Positions 48,569 to 59,037 are shown, numbered from the stretch's first letter. The stretch is DNA of 64,000 nucleotides from Thioclava dalianensis (GCF_000715505.1 NZ_JHEH01000018.1:1-64000), one strand, 5' to 3'. Numbers and translations: made by a program. The notes: generated by a model not told the origin, from the letters alone.

Positions 48569-49930
48569 ATGACATCTACCTCTTCCCCCACGCCCGACGG
48601 CGGGCGCCAGAAAATGACCCTCACGACACAGATCATGCTCGCCATGGGACTTGGCATCATCGTTGGCGTGATCTTCAACATGATCGGGTCGGAGTTCATC
48701 AACACCCATATTGTCGGCGGGCTGTTTGCCATGATCGGCAAAATGTTCGTGAATGCGCTCAAGATGCTGGTGGTGCCGCTGGTGTTCTTCTCGCTGATCT
48801 GCGGCGTGACCGGGATCGGCGATATCCGCGTGCTGGGCCGGGTCGGCGGCAAGAGCTTCGGGCTTTATATGCTGACCACGGCCGTGGCAATTGCTGTGGC
48901 CATCGTGATCGCCTCCCTGATCGGCCCGGGCAAAGGGTTCGATATGGCGGGCATCGACACCTCGGGCATCTCGGGCAAGCAGGCGCCCTCGGTCTGGGAT
49001 GTGTTCGCGGGGATTGTGCCCACGAACCCGGTCGCGGCATTCGCCAATGGCGAAATGCTGCAGATCATCTTCTACACGATCATCCTTGGCATTGCGGTGC
49101 TGATGCTGGGCCATGAATCCAAGGGCTTCGTGAAGGCGGCGGAATATATGAACGAGGTGATGATGAAGATCGTCGCCATTGTCATGGCCTTCGCGCCCAT
49201 CGGTGTGTTTGCGCTGATCGCCAAGACCTTCACCGAACAGGGGATCGATCTGTTCTTGCCGGTCCTGGCCTATGTGCTGACACTCGTCTTCGCGCTTTTG
49301 TTGCACCTTTTCGGCACGTTGATGTTGTTTCTCAAGATGTTCTCGGGGCTCAACCCGATTACCTTCATGAAGAAGATCCGGCCTGCGCAGGTCTTTGCCT
49401 TCTCGACCGCCAGTTCGAACGCGACCATCCCCGTCACGCTGCGCTGCGTGACCGAGCGAATGGGGGCGAAGAACTCGGTCGCCTCTTTCTGCGTGCCCTT
49501 CGGCGCCACGATCAACATGGACGGCACCGCGATCATGCAGGGGGTCGCCACGGTGTTCCTCGCCAATGTCTACGGGATCGACCTTGGCCTTGGCGGCTAT
49601 CTGACGGTGATCGCGATGGCAGTGCTGGCCTCGATCGGGACGGCGGGCGTGCCGGGCGTGGGCCTTGTGATGCTGACGATGGTGCTCAGCCAAGTCGGCC
49701 TACCCATCGAGGGGATCGCGCTGATCTTGGGCGTCGACCGTCTGATGGATATGATCCGCACCGCGGTGAACATCACCGGTGATGCGGTTGTGACCACGAT
49801 CGTGGCCAAGACCGAGGGCAAGCTGGATCTCGATGTGTTCAACGATCCGATGGCGGGCAGCGTTCAGGACAGCCTCGATATCAACGAGGCCGCCGAGGCG
49901 GAGCTGGCAGGCTACGCCAACCCGCGCTGA
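48569..49930 (+). CDS. dicarboxylate/amino acid:cation symporter (DAACS family)
   Basis: A 453-residue membrane transporter of the DctA/GltP family. Family motifs are present: serine-rich [27 protein letters not shown] (the NMDGT sodium/proton site) and the C-terminal [13 protein letters not shown] with [17 protein letters not shown]. It imports C4-dicarboxylates, glutamate/aspartate or serine with protons or sodium; which is not decidable. GGGAG lies 10 bases before the ATG, and a strong terminator follows. Confidence 0.93.
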   Translation: MTSTSSPTPDGGRQKMTLTTQIMLAMGLGIIVGVIFNMIGSEFINTHIVGGLFAMIGKMFVNALKMLVVPLVFFSLICGVTGIGDIRVLGRVGGKSFGLYMLTTAVAIAVAIVIASLIGPGKGFDMAGIDTSGISGKQAPSVWDVFAGIVPTNPVAAFANGEMLQIIFYTIILGIAVLMLGHESKGFVKAAEYMNEVMMKIVAIVMAFAPIGVFALIAKTFTEQGIDLFLPVLAYVLTLVFALLLHLFGTLMLFLKMFSGLNPITFMKKIRPAQVFAFSTASSNATIPVTLRCVTERMGAKNSVASFCVPFGATINMDGTAIMQGVATVFLANVYGIDLGLGGYLTVIAMAVLASIGTAGVPGVGLVMLTMVLSQVGLPIEGIALILGVDRLMDMIRTAVNITGDAVVTTIVAKTEGKLDLDVFNDPMAGSVQDSLDINEAAEAELAGYANPR

Positions 49931-49962
49931 GCGCGCGCCGAGCAGAGCGGCAGAGCCTTCCC

Positions 49963-49994
49963 AAGGGGCGCGCCACGACAAGGCGCGCCCCTTT
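49963..49994 (+). terminator. intrinsic terminator after the DAACS gene
   Basis: AAGGGGCGCGCC / GGCGCGCCCCTT, 12-bp stem with a 7-base loop and a short T tail, 32 bases after the stop. Confidence 0.7.
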
Positions 49995-50100
49995 CGCGTG
50001 CTCCGCAGGCAAGACCAAATCTTGCGAAGAGAGGCGCGGGATTGTCCTGAGACCCAAAACCTGTCTTTGATACCGGCAAACCCCCAAAGCAGGACCGATC

Positions 50101-50733
50101 ATGCCCGAGCTTTCCAGCCTTATGGCCTTTGCCGCCCTCTCGCTTGGCATAGTGCTGAGCCCGGGGCCGAATATGGTCTATCTGATATCGCGCTCGATCT
50201 GTCAGGGCCGCGCGGCGGGGCTTGTGTCTCTGGGCGGGGTCGCCCTCGGCTTTGTCTTCTACATGCTCTGTGCCGCCTGCGGGATCACCGCCTTCGTGAT
50301 GGCAGTGCCCTTTGCTTATGACACGCTGCGCATCGGCGGCGCGCTCTACCTGCTCTATCTGGCATGGCAGGCGGTCAAACCGGGCGGGCGCTCTCCGTTC
50401 GAGATCCGGGCCCTGCCCGTCGATGGGCCGCGCAAACTGTTCGCAATGGGGCTCGTGACGAACCTGCTCAATCCCAAGATCGCCGTGATGTACCTGTCCT
50501 TGCTGCCGCAATTCATCAGCCCCACACAGGGCAGCGTGTTGCTGCAATCTCTGGCGCTCGGCTTCACCCAGATCATCGTCAGCCTCGCCGTCAACGCCCT
50601 GATCGTCATCGCTGCAGGCAGTATCGCGGTGTTTCTTGCGCGCAGGCCGCTATGGGCAAGCCTCCAGCGCTGGTTGATGGGCACGGTGCTGACCGCGCTG
50701 GCGGTGCGAATGCTGGCCGAGGCGCGCCGCTAA
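50101..50733 (+). CDS. LysE-family amino-acid exporter (second copy)
   Basis: A 210-residue membrane protein of the LysE/RhtB family with six predicted helices. Signature ALSLGIVLSPGPNMVYLISRS and GLVTNLLNPKIAVMYLSLL. It is a different subgroup from the copy near 28.6 kb (few shared residues outside the motifs). Possible substrates are homoserine, threonine or related compounds. No adjacent regulator. Confidence 0.93.
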   Translation: MPELSSLMAFAALSLGIVLSPGPNMVYLISRSICQGRAAGLVSLGGVALGFVFYMLCAACGITAFVMAVPFAYDTLRIGGALYLLYLAWQAVKPGGRSPFEIRALPVDGPRKLFAMGLVTNLLNPKIAVMYLSLLPQFISPTQGSVLLQSLALGFTQIIVSLAVNALIVIAAGSIAVFLARRPLWASLQRWLMGTVLTALAVRMLAEARR

Positions 50734-50941
50734 AACCCCGCGCGCCCGCCTGCCCAAACATCGCTTTGAATTTTTTGCGCACAGAACTGTCACAGATGCC
50801 CGGCCCGTCTCGTCATCTCTCCTGCACCCCTTTCACACAGAGACATGGCAATGACCCCTCGCCGGCTGCGATGGATGCGATGCGGGTGCTCGACCACGCC
50901 AGCCGTCAGTTGAGCATCACTCGCCCCCCTCCCGCGAAACC

Positions 50942-51496
50942 TCAGTCTTTTCGTTGAACAGGACGTGCGGGATTGCCCACGACGATCGCGCCGGGGGCGA
51001 CATCGCGGGTCACGACGCTGCCTGCACCCACCACTGCGCCCGCACCAATCGTGACACCCGCCAGCAGGATTGCACCGCCCCCGATCCACGCCTGCGCCTC
51101 GATACGCACCGGCAGCGCACGCTCGAGCCCCTCGACGCTGCGCTTGACCGGATCGTGGTGGTGCTCGGCGCAGTAGATCTGCACGTTGGGGCCTAACATG
51201 CAGCGATCGCCAATCGTGACCTGCGCACAGTCGAGAATCGTGCAGCCCGCATTCAGATAGACCTGGTCTCCCAGGGTGATGTTAATTCCGTACGCGCAAT
51301 GAAACGGCGCCTCGATCATCGCGTTTGGTCCATTGATCAGGTGCTTCAGTGTCGGCCCGATTGCCCCGCGCGCCTCGGGCGGCAGGGTATTGTGCTCATG
51401 TACCGCCACACGCGCTGCGTCTCGCAATCCGGCAAGCTCCGGGTCGAGACAGGTGTACCACGCGCCCGCTTCCATCTTCTGCCGCTCGCTTTGCAT
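50942..51496 (-). CDS. maltose/galactoside O-acetyltransferase-like enzyme
   Basis: A 184-residue hexapeptide-repeat acetyltransferase (Maa/LacA/NodL group). The N-terminal Mac domain (MEAGAWYTCLDPELAGLRDAA) is followed by the left-handed beta helix: GDQVYLNAGCTILDCAQVTIG and IGGGAILLAGVTIGAGAVVG. The catalytic histidine is expected in CAEHHHDP. It acetylates sugars with acetyl-CoA; the physiological substrate is unknown. The start at 51496 has GGGGGGC upstream. Confidence 0.93.
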   Translation of the reverse strand: MQSERQKMEAGAWYTCLDPELAGLRDAARVAVHEHNTLPPEARGAIGPTLKHLINGPNAMIEAPFHCAYGINITLGDQVYLNAGCTILDCAQVTIGDRCMLGPNVQIYCAEHHHDPVKRSVEGLERALPVRIEAQAWIGGGAILLAGVTIGAGAVVGAGSVVTRDVAPGAIVVGNPARPVQRKD

Positions 51497-51770
51497 TGCG
51501 CCCCCCTATTGCGCCCGCGCTGCCGGGAGCGATCATGGCGTAGGCTTCGACCTCCGATACTCTGAAACGCTCCGGGTGGTCCAGCCACTCACATATCTCG
51601 TCGGGCTTGCGCTCCTATGAGTGCGGCAGGATAGGCGTATTCCCGCAAATTTAAAGGATGTAGATATGCAGCGCTCCGTCATCATCGTCCTTCCAAAGCG
51701 CCCCTGCGGCCCCGCATAGGCAGCGGTTTGATCTTGATCTGGCGTGGTTCCCTGCATAGGTTGCCCCTCA
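51497..51770. other. intergenic region between the acetyltransferase gene and the TPP riboswitch
   Basis: About 270 bases without a clear gene. It contains a 17-codon frame (51666-51719) with AAAGGA in front, which could be chance. On the plus strand TTGATC (51734-51739) and CATAGG (51755-51760), 15 bases apart, are a weak candidate promoter for the thiamine operon. Confidence 0.4.
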
Positions 51771-51857
51771 CCTCGGGGTGCCGGCGCCTGTCCGGCTGAG
51801 ATGCGAACTGCGCGAACCCGTTGAACCTGAACCGGTTAAGACCGGCGGAGGGAAGGT
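51771..51857 (+). promoter_or_regulatory. TPP (THI-box) riboswitch of thiBPQ
   Basis: The thi-box core is clear: GGGGTGC at the start, CTGAGATGCG, ACCCGTTGAACCTGA and GGCGGAGGGAAG at the end, in the right order and spacing for the pyrophosphate- and pyrimidine-binding arms. It lies 50 bases before the thiB start. Binding of thiamine pyrophosphate should repress the uptake operon. I saw no clear terminator, so control at translation (AAAGGAG of thiB) is more likely. Confidence 0.95.
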
Positions 51858-51906
51858 ATCCGGCACGCCCGGCCTGACCCCGCCCGTCAAGCCAAAGGAG
51901 TGCGAC

Positions 51907-52899
51907 ATGAAACCCACCCTGATGCTTGCGGGAGCCCTGAGCCTGATCGCCACGATGGCGGCCGCGCAGGACAAGCCCGTGCTGACAGTCTACGCGCCTG
52001 ATTACTTCACCTCCGAATGGGGCCCGGGTCCCGCAATCGAGAAGGGCTTCGAGGCGCGCTGCGATTGTACGCTGAAATTCGTGGCGGGCGATGTGCTGCC
52101 GCGTGTGATGCTTGAGGGCGACAAGACCAAGGCCGATGTGGTGATCGGGCTCAATACCGATGTGACGGCCAAGGCGCGCGCCACCGGGCTGTTTGCGCCC
52201 CATAACGAGGACACCTCGGATCTGACGATGCCGGTGAAATGGACTGATCCGATCTTTTTGCCCTTCGACTGGTCCGATCTGGCATTCGTCTATGACAAGA
52301 CCAAGCTGAAAAACCCGCCCCACAGTTTCCAAGAGCTGCTCGATGCGCCCGATGACGCCTATAAGATCGTGATCGAGGATCCGCGCAGCTCGATTGCTGG
52401 GCTCTCGCTGCTGCTTTGGGTCAAGGATATCTATGGCGACAAGGCCGGTGAGGCATGGGCCAAGCTCGCCCCCAAAGTCCTGACCGTCACGCCGGGCTGG
52501 TCCGAGGCCTATGGCATGTTCACCGATGGCGAGGCCGATATGGTGCTGAGCTACGTCACCTCGCCCGCCTATCACATCATGGCCGAGAAGGATGACAGCA
52601 AGGTCGCGGCGATCTTCCCCGAAGGCCATTACTTGACCCCCGAACTGGCCGCACAGCTCAAGACTTCGAAGCATCCGAAACTGGCGCAGGCCTTCATGGA
52701 CTACATCCTGAGCCCGGAGTTCCAGAAGATGATCGTGACCGCCAACTGGTCCTTCCCGGCCAAGCTGCCCCATGATCAACTGCCCGAAGTGTTCCGCGAT
52801 CTGCCGATGCCCGACAAGACCCTGTACCTCCCCGAGGCAGAGGCCGAAAAACTGCGCGGACCGGCGCTGGACGAATGGCAGCGCGCCTTCGCGCGATAG
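51907..52899 (+). CDS. thiB: thiamine ABC transporter, periplasmic binding protein
   Basis: A 330-residue periplasmic protein. Signal peptide to about residue 19 (LMLAGALSLIATMAAA). Family segments: LTVYAPDYFTSEWGPGPAIE, VVIGLNTDVTAKARATGLF and PVKWTDPIFLPFDWSDLAFVYD-like region typical of ThiB. It binds thiamine, TMP and TPP. AAAGGAG lies 7 bases before the ATG at 51907. First gene of thiBPQ behind a TPP riboswitch. Confidence 0.96.
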   Translation: MKPTLMLAGALSLIATMAAAQDKPVLTVYAPDYFTSEWGPGPAIEKGFEARCDCTLKFVAGDVLPRVMLEGDKTKADVVIGLNTDVTAKARATGLFAPHNEDTSDLTMPVKWTDPIFLPFDWSDLAFVYDKTKLKNPPHSFQELLDAPDDAYKIVIEDPRSSIAGLSLLLWVKDIYGDKAGEAWAKLAPKVLTVTPGWSEAYGMFTDGEADMVLSYVTSPAYHIMAEKDDSKVAAIFPEGHYLTPELAAQLKTSKHPKLAQAFMDYILSPEFQKMIVTANWSFPAKLPHDQLPEVFRDLPMPDKTLYLPEAEAEKLRGPALDEWQRAFAR

Positions 52900-54425
52900 C
52901 GCCCGCGGTGCTCGCAGCTGCGGTGCTCGCCACGCTGGTGCTGGGCACGCTGGCAGCGGTTGCCTGGCGCGCAGGCGGGTTGTCTGGCCTGCGCGGCACC
53001 GATCTGTCGGCGATCCGCTTCACGCTCTGGCAGGCGGCGCTCTCGGCGCTGATCTCCTGCGTGCTGGCGATCCCTGTGGCGCGCGCCTTGCATCGGCGGC
53101 GCTTTGCGGGCCGGGGCGTGTTGATCTCCCTGCTGGGCGCGCCCTTCATCCTGCCGGTGATCGTGGCGGTCTTCGGGCTGATCGCGGTCTTCGGGCGGCG
53201 CGGCATCGTCAATGTCGCGCTGGGGCATTTCGGGATCGAGCCGCTCTCGATCTATGGCGCGCAGGGCGTGATCACGGCGCATGTCTTCTTCAACCTGCCG
53301 CTTGCCACGCGGATGATCTTGCATGGCTGGCAGGCGATCCCCTCCGAGCGGTTCCGCCTTGCCGCGACGCTGGGATTTGGCCCCGCGCAGGTCGCGCGGC
53401 AACTCGAGGCACCGATGCTGCGCGCGGTGCTGCCAGGGGCTTTCCTCGCGATCTTTCTGGTGTGCCTGACCTCATTCGCCGTCGCGCTGACGCTGGGCGG
53501 CGGGCCGCGCGCCACGACGGTGGAACTGGCCATCTATCAGGCGTTCCGCTTCGATTTCGACATGGGGCGGGCGGCAAGCCTTGCGCTTGTGCAGGTCGCA
53601 ATCTCGGTCACAGCGCTGTTGATCGCCGCAAAGGTGAGCCTGCCGGCCCGCTTCGGCGCAGGGCATGACCGGCTTGCGCAGCCCATCGCGCAGCTTTCGG
53701 GCGGAGGCGGGCGCGTGGGGCTCGATGCGCTGGCAATTGCGCTCGCCACCGCCTTCCTGCTGACCCCGATCTGCGCGGTGCTGCTGCGCGGGTTGCCCGC
53801 GATCCCCACCCTGCCCGCGATGATCTGGCCCGCGACGCTGACCTCGCTTTGGGTCGCTGCGGCCTCGGTGCTGGTCACGCTGGCGGTGGCGCTGCCGCTG
53901 GCGCTCGCCGCCACCCGCCATCGCTGGGCCGAGATTGCCGCGATGCTGCCGATGACCGCCTCGGCGCTGGTGATGGGGACCGGCGCCTTCCTCATCGCCC
54001 AGCCTTTCGTGAACCCCACGAGCCTTGCGCTGCCCATGGTGCTGCTGACCAATGCAGCACTATCGGTGCCGTTTGCCACCCGCATCCTGATGCCCGAGAT
54101 ACGCACTTTGCAGGCCGATTACGACCGGCTGGCCGCCGCGCTGGGGCTGCGCGGGCTGGCGCGTCTACGGCTGTTGACCCTGCCGCGTCTGGCCCGCCCT
54201 TTAGGGTTTTCGGCCGGGCTCGCTGCGGCCTTCTCGATGGGCGATCTCGGCGTGATCACGCTGTTTTCCGACGGCCAGACCCGCACCTTGCCGCTGGCGC
54301 TCTTTCAGCTCATGGGGTCTTATCGCATGGATCAGGCGGCGGGCGCGGCCAGCGTGCTGCTGATCCTCACCTTCGCGCTGTTCTTTGCGCTCGACCGATT
54401 GGGACATCATGCTGACCCTCGATAA
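52875..54425 (+). CDS. thiP: thiamine ABC transporter permease
   Basis: A 516-residue membrane protein with two fused binding-protein-dependent transport domains, each with six helices; EAA-like loops are ERFRLAATLGFGPAQVARQL in the first and YDRLAAALGLRGLARLRLL in the second half. The start overlaps thiB by 25 bases and the end overlaps thiQ by 17 bases, so the three are coupled. Confidence 0.95.
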   Translation: MAARLRAIAPAVLAAAVLATLVLGTLAAVAWRAGGLSGLRGTDLSAIRFTLWQAALSALISCVLAIPVARALHRRRFAGRGVLISLLGAPFILPVIVAVFGLIAVFGRRGIVNVALGHFGIEPLSIYGAQGVITAHVFFNLPLATRMILHGWQAIPSERFRLAATLGFGPAQVARQLEAPMLRAVLPGAFLAIFLVCLTSFAVALTLGGGPRATTVELAIYQAFRFDFDMGRAASLALVQVAISVTALLIAAKVSLPARFGAGHDRLAQPIAQLSGGGGRVGLDALAIALATAFLLTPICAVLLRGLPAIPTLPAMIWPATLTSLWVAAASVLVTLAVALPLALAATRHRWAEIAAMLPMTASALVMGTGAFLIAQPFVNPTSLALPMVLLTNAALSVPFATRILMPEIRTLQADYDRLAAALGLRGLARLRLLTLPRLARPLGFSAGLAAAFSMGDLGVITLFSDGQTRTLPLALFQLMGSYRMDQAAGAASVLLILTFALFFALDRLGHHADPR

Positions 54426-55101
54426 GCTCACCATCCAGCAGGACGATTTCCGATTGGAGGCCGATTTTTCCATCGCCGCCGGAAGCCGGGTTGCGATCAT
54501 CGGCCCTTCGGGGGCGGGCAAATCCACGCTGCTGTCGGTGATCGCGGGGTTTCTGGCCCCCACGCAGGGACATCTGATCTGGGAGGGCACGGAGTTCACC
54601 CGGACCGATCCCGGCGCACGCCCGCTCTCGATCCTGTTTCAGGACCAAAACCTGTTTCCCCATCTCAGCGTGACGCGCAATCTCGCGCTGGGGCTCAACC
54701 CGCGTGGCAAGATCGACGCGCCCGACCGGACCCGGATAGAGACCGCACTGATCCGCGCCGGGCTAGAAGGGATGGGCGCGCGCAAACCCGGCCAGCTATC
54801 AGGCGGCCAGCAAAGCCGGGCAGCGCTCGCACGCACCCTTTTGCGCGCCCGCCCGATCCTGCTGCTCGACGAGCCCTTCGCAGCCCTCGGCCCCGCGCTC
54901 AAGGCCGAGATGCTGGCGCTGGTGGCGCAGATCGCGCGCGAGCAGGGCATGACGGTGCTGATGGTGTCGCATGATCCCGACGATGCGCGCGCGCTCTGTC
55001 CGCAGACGATTCTGCTGGCTGAGGGGCGTGCCCACCCGCCGCGCGACACGCACGCGCTGCTCGACGATCCGCCGCCCGAACTGAAAGCCTATCTGGGCTA
55101 G
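54409..55101 (+). CDS. thiQ: thiamine ABC transporter ATP-binding protein
   Basis: A 230-residue ABC ATPase. Walker A GPSGAGKST, signature QLSGGQQSRAALART, Walker B ILLLDEPFAALGP and the switch histidine in VSHDPDDA. It energises ThiP. Start ATG 54409 lies in the end of thiP. The end overlaps the convergent glycosyltransferase gene by 4 bases. Confidence 0.95.
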   Translation: MLTLDKLTIQQDDFRLEADFSIAAGSRVAIIGPSGAGKSTLLSVIAGFLAPTQGHLIWEGTEFTRTDPGARPLSILFQDQNLFPHLSVTRNLALGLNPRGKIDAPDRTRIETALIRAGLEGMGARKPGQLSGGQQSRAALARTLLRARPILLLDEPFAALGPALKAEMLALVAQIAREQGMTVLMVSHDPDDARALCPQTILLAEGRAHPPRDTHALLDDPPPELKAYLG

Positions 55102-56321
55102 GCGCGCCCGGCCTGTTCGACGAAATCGATCAGCCGCGGCAGGCAGCGCGTGTTGAGATCATAGGTCTCGATGATATGGCTGCGGGCCGCCGCGCGCATC
55201 GGAGCCATTGCGGTGGGATCGGCCAGCGCCGCACTCAGCGTCTCGGCCCATCCGGCAATATCGAAGAAATCCACCAGCCGCCCGGTCTTGCCATCGGTGA
55301 TCACCTCGCGCACGGGCGCGGTATCCGAGGCCACCACCGCACAGCCCGCCGCCATCGCCTCCATCAGCGACCAGCTCAGAACGAAAGGATAGGTCAGATA
55401 GGCGTGGACGCGGCTGACATGCAGCATGTCGATGTAATCGGAATAGGCAATCCGCCCGAGGAAATGCACCCGGTCGAGATCGAGCTGCCCGGCCAGTTCA
55501 TCGAGCATCTTCTGCTTCCAGCTCACCGCGTCTTTCGGGGCCGCGCCATAGCTTTGCCCCTCTTCGCCCACGATCAGCACATGGGCCTGCGGGCGCTCTG
55601 CCAGAACCTCGGGCAGCGCGCGCATGAAGGCGTGGAACCCGCGATAGGGCTCAAGCGAGCGATTGACGAAGGTCAGAACCTCGTCGCCCGGCCGGAAGGT
55701 CAGTTCGGTCCCCGGCACGTGGAACCGCGCCTCTGGGCGCGGCGCGAGACGCTCCGTGTCCACGCCGTCATGGCACACGGTGATCTTCGCGCGCAGCTCG
55801 GGCGGGAAGGTGTCGGCCTGAAACTGCGTGGGCGAGAGCCCCGCATCGGCCTGTACCATCGATTGCACCAGATGGGCCGAGCGCGCCGTCGTCGAGATCC
55901 GGCTTTCCAGACCGGGACGAGAGAATTCCGGGTCGAAATCGGTATCAAGCCCGGTCGTGCGATACATCAGCTCGGCATAGACAAGCAGTTTCGCCTCGGG
56001 CCAGACCTCGCGCAGAAACAGCGTCTCGCCCCAGCCGGAATGGCCAAAGATCACGTCCGGGACATAGCCGTGCTTGTCGCGCAACTGCCGCGCCGCGAAG
56101 GCCGCACGCACACCACGCTCGGCGCAATCCGCATAAAGCCGGGTCAGGCGCGAGGACATCGTGATCTCCTCGGGCTTGCGATATTTCACCACGCGCACCG
56201 GGGCCGGGCGTTGATTGGTCTCTGAGGTCAGCGCCAGAACCTGATGGCCGCGCGCCACCAACGCGGGCGCGAGATGGGGGAATTGGCCGGGAAAGTTCTG
56301 ATGAACCAGCAGGATCTTCAT
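55098..56321 (-). CDS. GT4-type glycosyltransferase
   Basis: A 407-residue GT-B-fold enzyme. N-terminal [21 protein letters not shown] is typical of a subfamily of GT4; the C-terminal donor-binding part includes RSLEPYRGFHAFMRALPEVL and the E-x7-E motif in SWSLMEAMAAGCAVVASD. Donor and acceptor are unknown; surface polysaccharide or glycolipid synthesis is likely. It overlaps the end of yejF by 4 bases (ATGA), so it is read as the fifth gene of the yej transporter operon, an unusual arrangement. Confidence 0.9.
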   Translation of the reverse strand: MKILLVHQNFPGQFPHLAPALVARGHQVLALTSETNQRPAPVRVVKYRKPEEITMSSRLTRLYADCAERGVRAAFAARQLRDKHGYVPDVIFGHSGWGETLFLREVWPEAKLLVYAELMYRTTGLDTDFDPEFSRPGLESRISTTARSAHLVQSMVQADAGLSPTQFQADTFPPELRAKITVCHDGVDTERLAPRPEARFHVPGTELTFRPGDEVLTFVNRSLEPYRGFHAFMRALPEVLAERPQAHVLIVGEEGQSYGAAPKDAVSWKQKMLDELAGQLDLDRVHFLGRIAYSDYIDMLHVSRVHAYLTYPFVLSWSLMEAMAAGCAVVASDTAPVREVITDGKTGRLVDFFDIAGWAETLSAALADPTAMAPMRAAARSHIIETYDLNTRCLPRLIDFVEQAGRA

Positions 56322-57928
56322 GCAGAAGCGGTCTCGAATGCCGTCTCGCCAAGCGCTGCGGCCATCAGCTGGCGGGTGTAAGCGGTCTGGGGATTGGCAA
56401 AGACATCGCGCGCAAGCCCGGCCTCCACCACATCGCCGCTTTTCATCACCATGATCTTGTGGCTGAGCGCGCGCACCACCCGCAGATCGTGGCTGATGAA
56501 CAGATAGGCCAGACCGTGGCGCCGTTGCAGGTCGCGCAGAAGATCGACGATCTGTACCTGCACCGTCATATCAAGCGCCGAGGTCGGCTCGTCGAGCACC
56601 ACCACCTTGGGGCGCAAGACCATGGCACGCGCAATGGCGATGCGCTGGCGCTGACCGCCGGAGAACTCATGCGGGTAGCGCTCCATCATCGCGGGATCGA
56701 GCCCCGTCTCGCGCATCACCTCGGAGACCAGCTCGCGCCGGTTGCGGCCCTTCTCGACGCCATGCACCGTTAGCCCTTCGGCGATGATCTGCTCGACCGT
56801 GAGGCGCGGGCTGAGGCTGCCGAACGGGTCCTGAAACACGATCTGCATATCGCGGCGCAGCGCGCGCAGCCGTGAGGCCTGCCATTGCGAGATATCCGCG
56901 CCCTCGTAAAGGATCGGCCCTTCGGACTGAATCAGCCGCATGATCGCCAGCGCCAGCGTCGTCTTGCCCGAGCCGCTCTCGCCCACGATCCCCAGTGTCT
57001 CGCCCGCGCGCACCGATAGCGAGGCGTCATTGACCGCCTTCACATGGCCGATGGTGCGGCGCAGCAGGCCGCGCTGGATCGGAAACCAGATCTTGAGGTT
57101 TTCGGTCCGGACCAGTTCGGCGGCTCCTTCGGGCACCGGATCGGCCTGCCCCGTCGGTTCTGCGGCCAGCAGCTTGCGGGTATAGGGGTGGCGCGGATTG
57201 GCGAAAATCTCTTCGGTCGGGCCCTGCTCCACGATCTCTCCGTTTTGCATCACGCAGACCCGATCCGCGATCCGCCGGACGACGCCCAGATCGTGGCTGA
57301 TGAACAAAAGGCTCATCCCCATGTCGCGCTTGAGATCGGCCAGCAGATCAAGGATCTGCGCCTGAATCGTCACATCGAGCGCGGTTGTCGGCTCATCCGC
57401 GATCAGCAGATCCGGCCCATTGGCCAGCGCCATCGCGATCATAACCCGCTGGCGTTGCCCACCCGAAAGCTGGTGAGGGTAGTCGTCCAGCCGGGTCTCG
57501 GGATCGGGGATGCCGACCTTTTGCAACAGCTCGATCACCCGCGCCTTGGCCGCAGCGCCGCGCAGCCCCTGATGCAGCGCCAAACTTTCCGCAAGCTGCT
57601 TTTCCAGCGTGTGCAGCGGGTTGAGCGAGGTCATTGGCTCTTGGAAGATGAAGCTGATATCATTGCCGCGGGTCGCCATCAGCTCGCGCTCGGACGCACC
57701 CACCATCTCGCGGCCCGCATAGCGGATCGACCCTTCCAACCGGGCACTGCCGCCCAGAAGCGCCACCGTCGAGAGCGCGGTCACCGATTTGCCCGAGCCG
57801 CTCTCGCCCACCAGCGCGACCGTCTCGCCATCGCCCACGGTGAAGCTCACGCCTTTCACCGCCTGCGAGACGCGGCCCTCCGATGCGAAGGACACGCGCA
57901 GGTTTTCGACCTCAAGAACCGGTTTCAT
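56318..57928 (-). CDS. yejF: peptide ABC transporter, fused dual ATP-binding protein
   Basis: A 536-residue protein with two ABC ATPase domains in tandem, each with Walker A ([10 protein letters not shown] and [10 protein letters not shown]), signature ([12 protein letters not shown] and [12 protein letters not shown]) and Walker B. This is the YejF architecture of oligopeptide and microcin C importers. It overlaps yejE by 4 bases. Confidence 0.95.
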   Translation of the reverse strand: MKPVLEVENLRVSFASEGRVSQAVKGVSFTVGDGETVALVGESGSGKSVTALSTVALLGGSARLEGSIRYAGREMVGASERELMATRGNDISFIFQEPMTSLNPLHTLEKQLAESLALHQGLRGAAAKARVIELLQKVGIPDPETRLDDYPHQLSGGQRQRVMIAMALANGPDLLIADEPTTALDVTIQAQILDLLADLKRDMGMSLLFISHDLGVVRRIADRVCVMQNGEIVEQGPTEEIFANPRHPYTRKLLAAEPTGQADPVPEGAAELVRTENLKIWFPIQRGLLRRTIGHVKAVNDASLSVRAGETLGIVGESGSGKTTLALAIMRLIQSEGPILYEGADISQWQASRLRALRRDMQIVFQDPFGSLSPRLTVEQIIAEGLTVHGVEKGRNRRELVSEVMRETGLDPAMMERYPHEFSGGQRQRIAIARAMVLRPKVVVLDEPTSALDMTVQVQIVDLLRDLQRRHGLAYLFISHDLRVVRALSHKIMVMKSGDVVEAGLARDVFANPQTAYTRQLMAAALGETAFETASA

Positions 57929-59037
57929 CGAAACACCTTTCTGGGGTCGAACGCGTCACGGATCCCCTCGAAGACAAAGACCAGCAGCGACAGCATGATC
58001 GCGAAGGTGAAGAAGGCCGAGAAAGCGAGCCACGGCGCGTTGAGATGCTGTTTGCCCTGCAGCGCCAGCTCGCCCAGCGAAGGTGCCGACGAGGGCAGCC
58101 CGTAGCCAAGGTAATCCAGCGAGGCCAGCGCCCCGATCGCCCCCGTGATCACGAAGGGCAGCATGGTGAGCGTCGCCACCATCGCATTGGGCAGGATGTG
58201 GCGGAACATGATCACCCGGTCCGACACACCAAGCGCCCGCGCCGCGCGCACATATTCAAAGTTGCGCGCACGCAGGAATTCCGCGCGCACCACGCCCACC
58301 AGCGCAGGCCAGCCGAACAGGATCGACACGAAGACCAGCAGCCAGAAACTTCGCCCCAAAATCGCGAAAAGGATGATGATCACGTAAAGCGAGGGGGTCG
58401 AGGACCAGATCTCGAGGATGCGTTGGAAGAACAGATCGACCTTACCGCCGAAATAGCCCTGCACCGCGCCTGCCGTGATCCCGATCAGCGAGCCCGCCCC
58501 GGTCACGATCAGCGCAAACAGCACCGAGGTCCGGAAGCCGTAGATCACCCGTGCCAGCACATCGCGCGCAGTGTCATCGGTGCCCAGCCAGTGATCGGCA
58601 TCGGGCGCAGAAGGCGCAGAGCCCACATCATTGATCGTGTTGTAGCTATAGGGAATGATCGGCCAGAGCATCCAGCCCTTGTCGATCTTCTGGCCATCCA
58701 CCATCCCGGTCTTTTGCGCCTGATCGATCACCGTCTGCGGATCGTCGGCATCGAAACAGGCCTCGTCCCCACCAGTGACGATCAGGCATTGCACCATCGG
58801 ATCGCGGTAGATCGCCTCGGTGCGGAAATCGCCGCCAAAGGCCGTCTCGGGGTAGAATTTCGCGACAGGGAAATAGTAATGCCCGCGATAATTCACCACG
58901 AGGGGCTTGTCATTGGCGATCAGCTCGGCGCCCATCGCGACCACGAAAAGCACCGCGAACACGATGAGCGACCAGAAGGCCCGCTTGTTCGATTTGAAGT
59001 TCCGCCAGCGGCGCTGGTTGAGGGGAGACAGACGCAT
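57925..59037 (-). CDS. yejE: peptide ABC transporter permease
   Basis: A 370-residue permease (BPD_transp_1, OppC-like). A first helix (FWSLIVFAVLFVVAMGAELI) is followed by a large periplasmic insert of about 120 residues with FDADDPQTVIDQAQKTGM, characteristic of YejE, and then the five-helix core with the EAA-like loop YVRAARALGVSDRVIMFRHI. Start at ATG 59037, overlapping the yejB stop by one base (TGATG). Confidence 0.94.
   Translation of the reverse strand: MRLSPLNQRRWRNFKSNKRAFWSLIVFAVLFVVAMGAELIANDKPLVVNYRGHYYFPVAKFYPETAFGGDFRTEAIYRDPMVQCLIVTGGDEACFDADDPQTVIDQAQKTGMVDGQKIDKGWMLWPIIPYSYNTINDVGSAPSAPDADHWLGTDDTARDVLARVIYGFRTSVLFALIVTGAGSLIGITAGAVQGYFGGKVDLFFQRILEIWSSTPSLYVIIILFAILGRSFWLLVFVSILFGWPALVGVVRAEFLRARNFEYVRAARALGVSDRVIMFRHILPNAMVATLTMLPFVITGAIGALASLDYLGYGLPSSAPSLGELALQGKQHLNAPWLAFSAFFTFAIMLSLLVFVFEGIRDAFDPRKVFR

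Noticed and set aside
51666-51719. 17-codon leader peptide before the thiamine operon
   Set aside because: Ribosome-binding site is fair, but the frame has no thiamine-related or attenuation pattern and lies upstream of the riboswitch.
51682-52779. 365-codon minus-strand frame across the TPP riboswitch and thiB
   Set aside because: Overlaps both the riboswitch and thiB on the opposite strand; no domain recognised.
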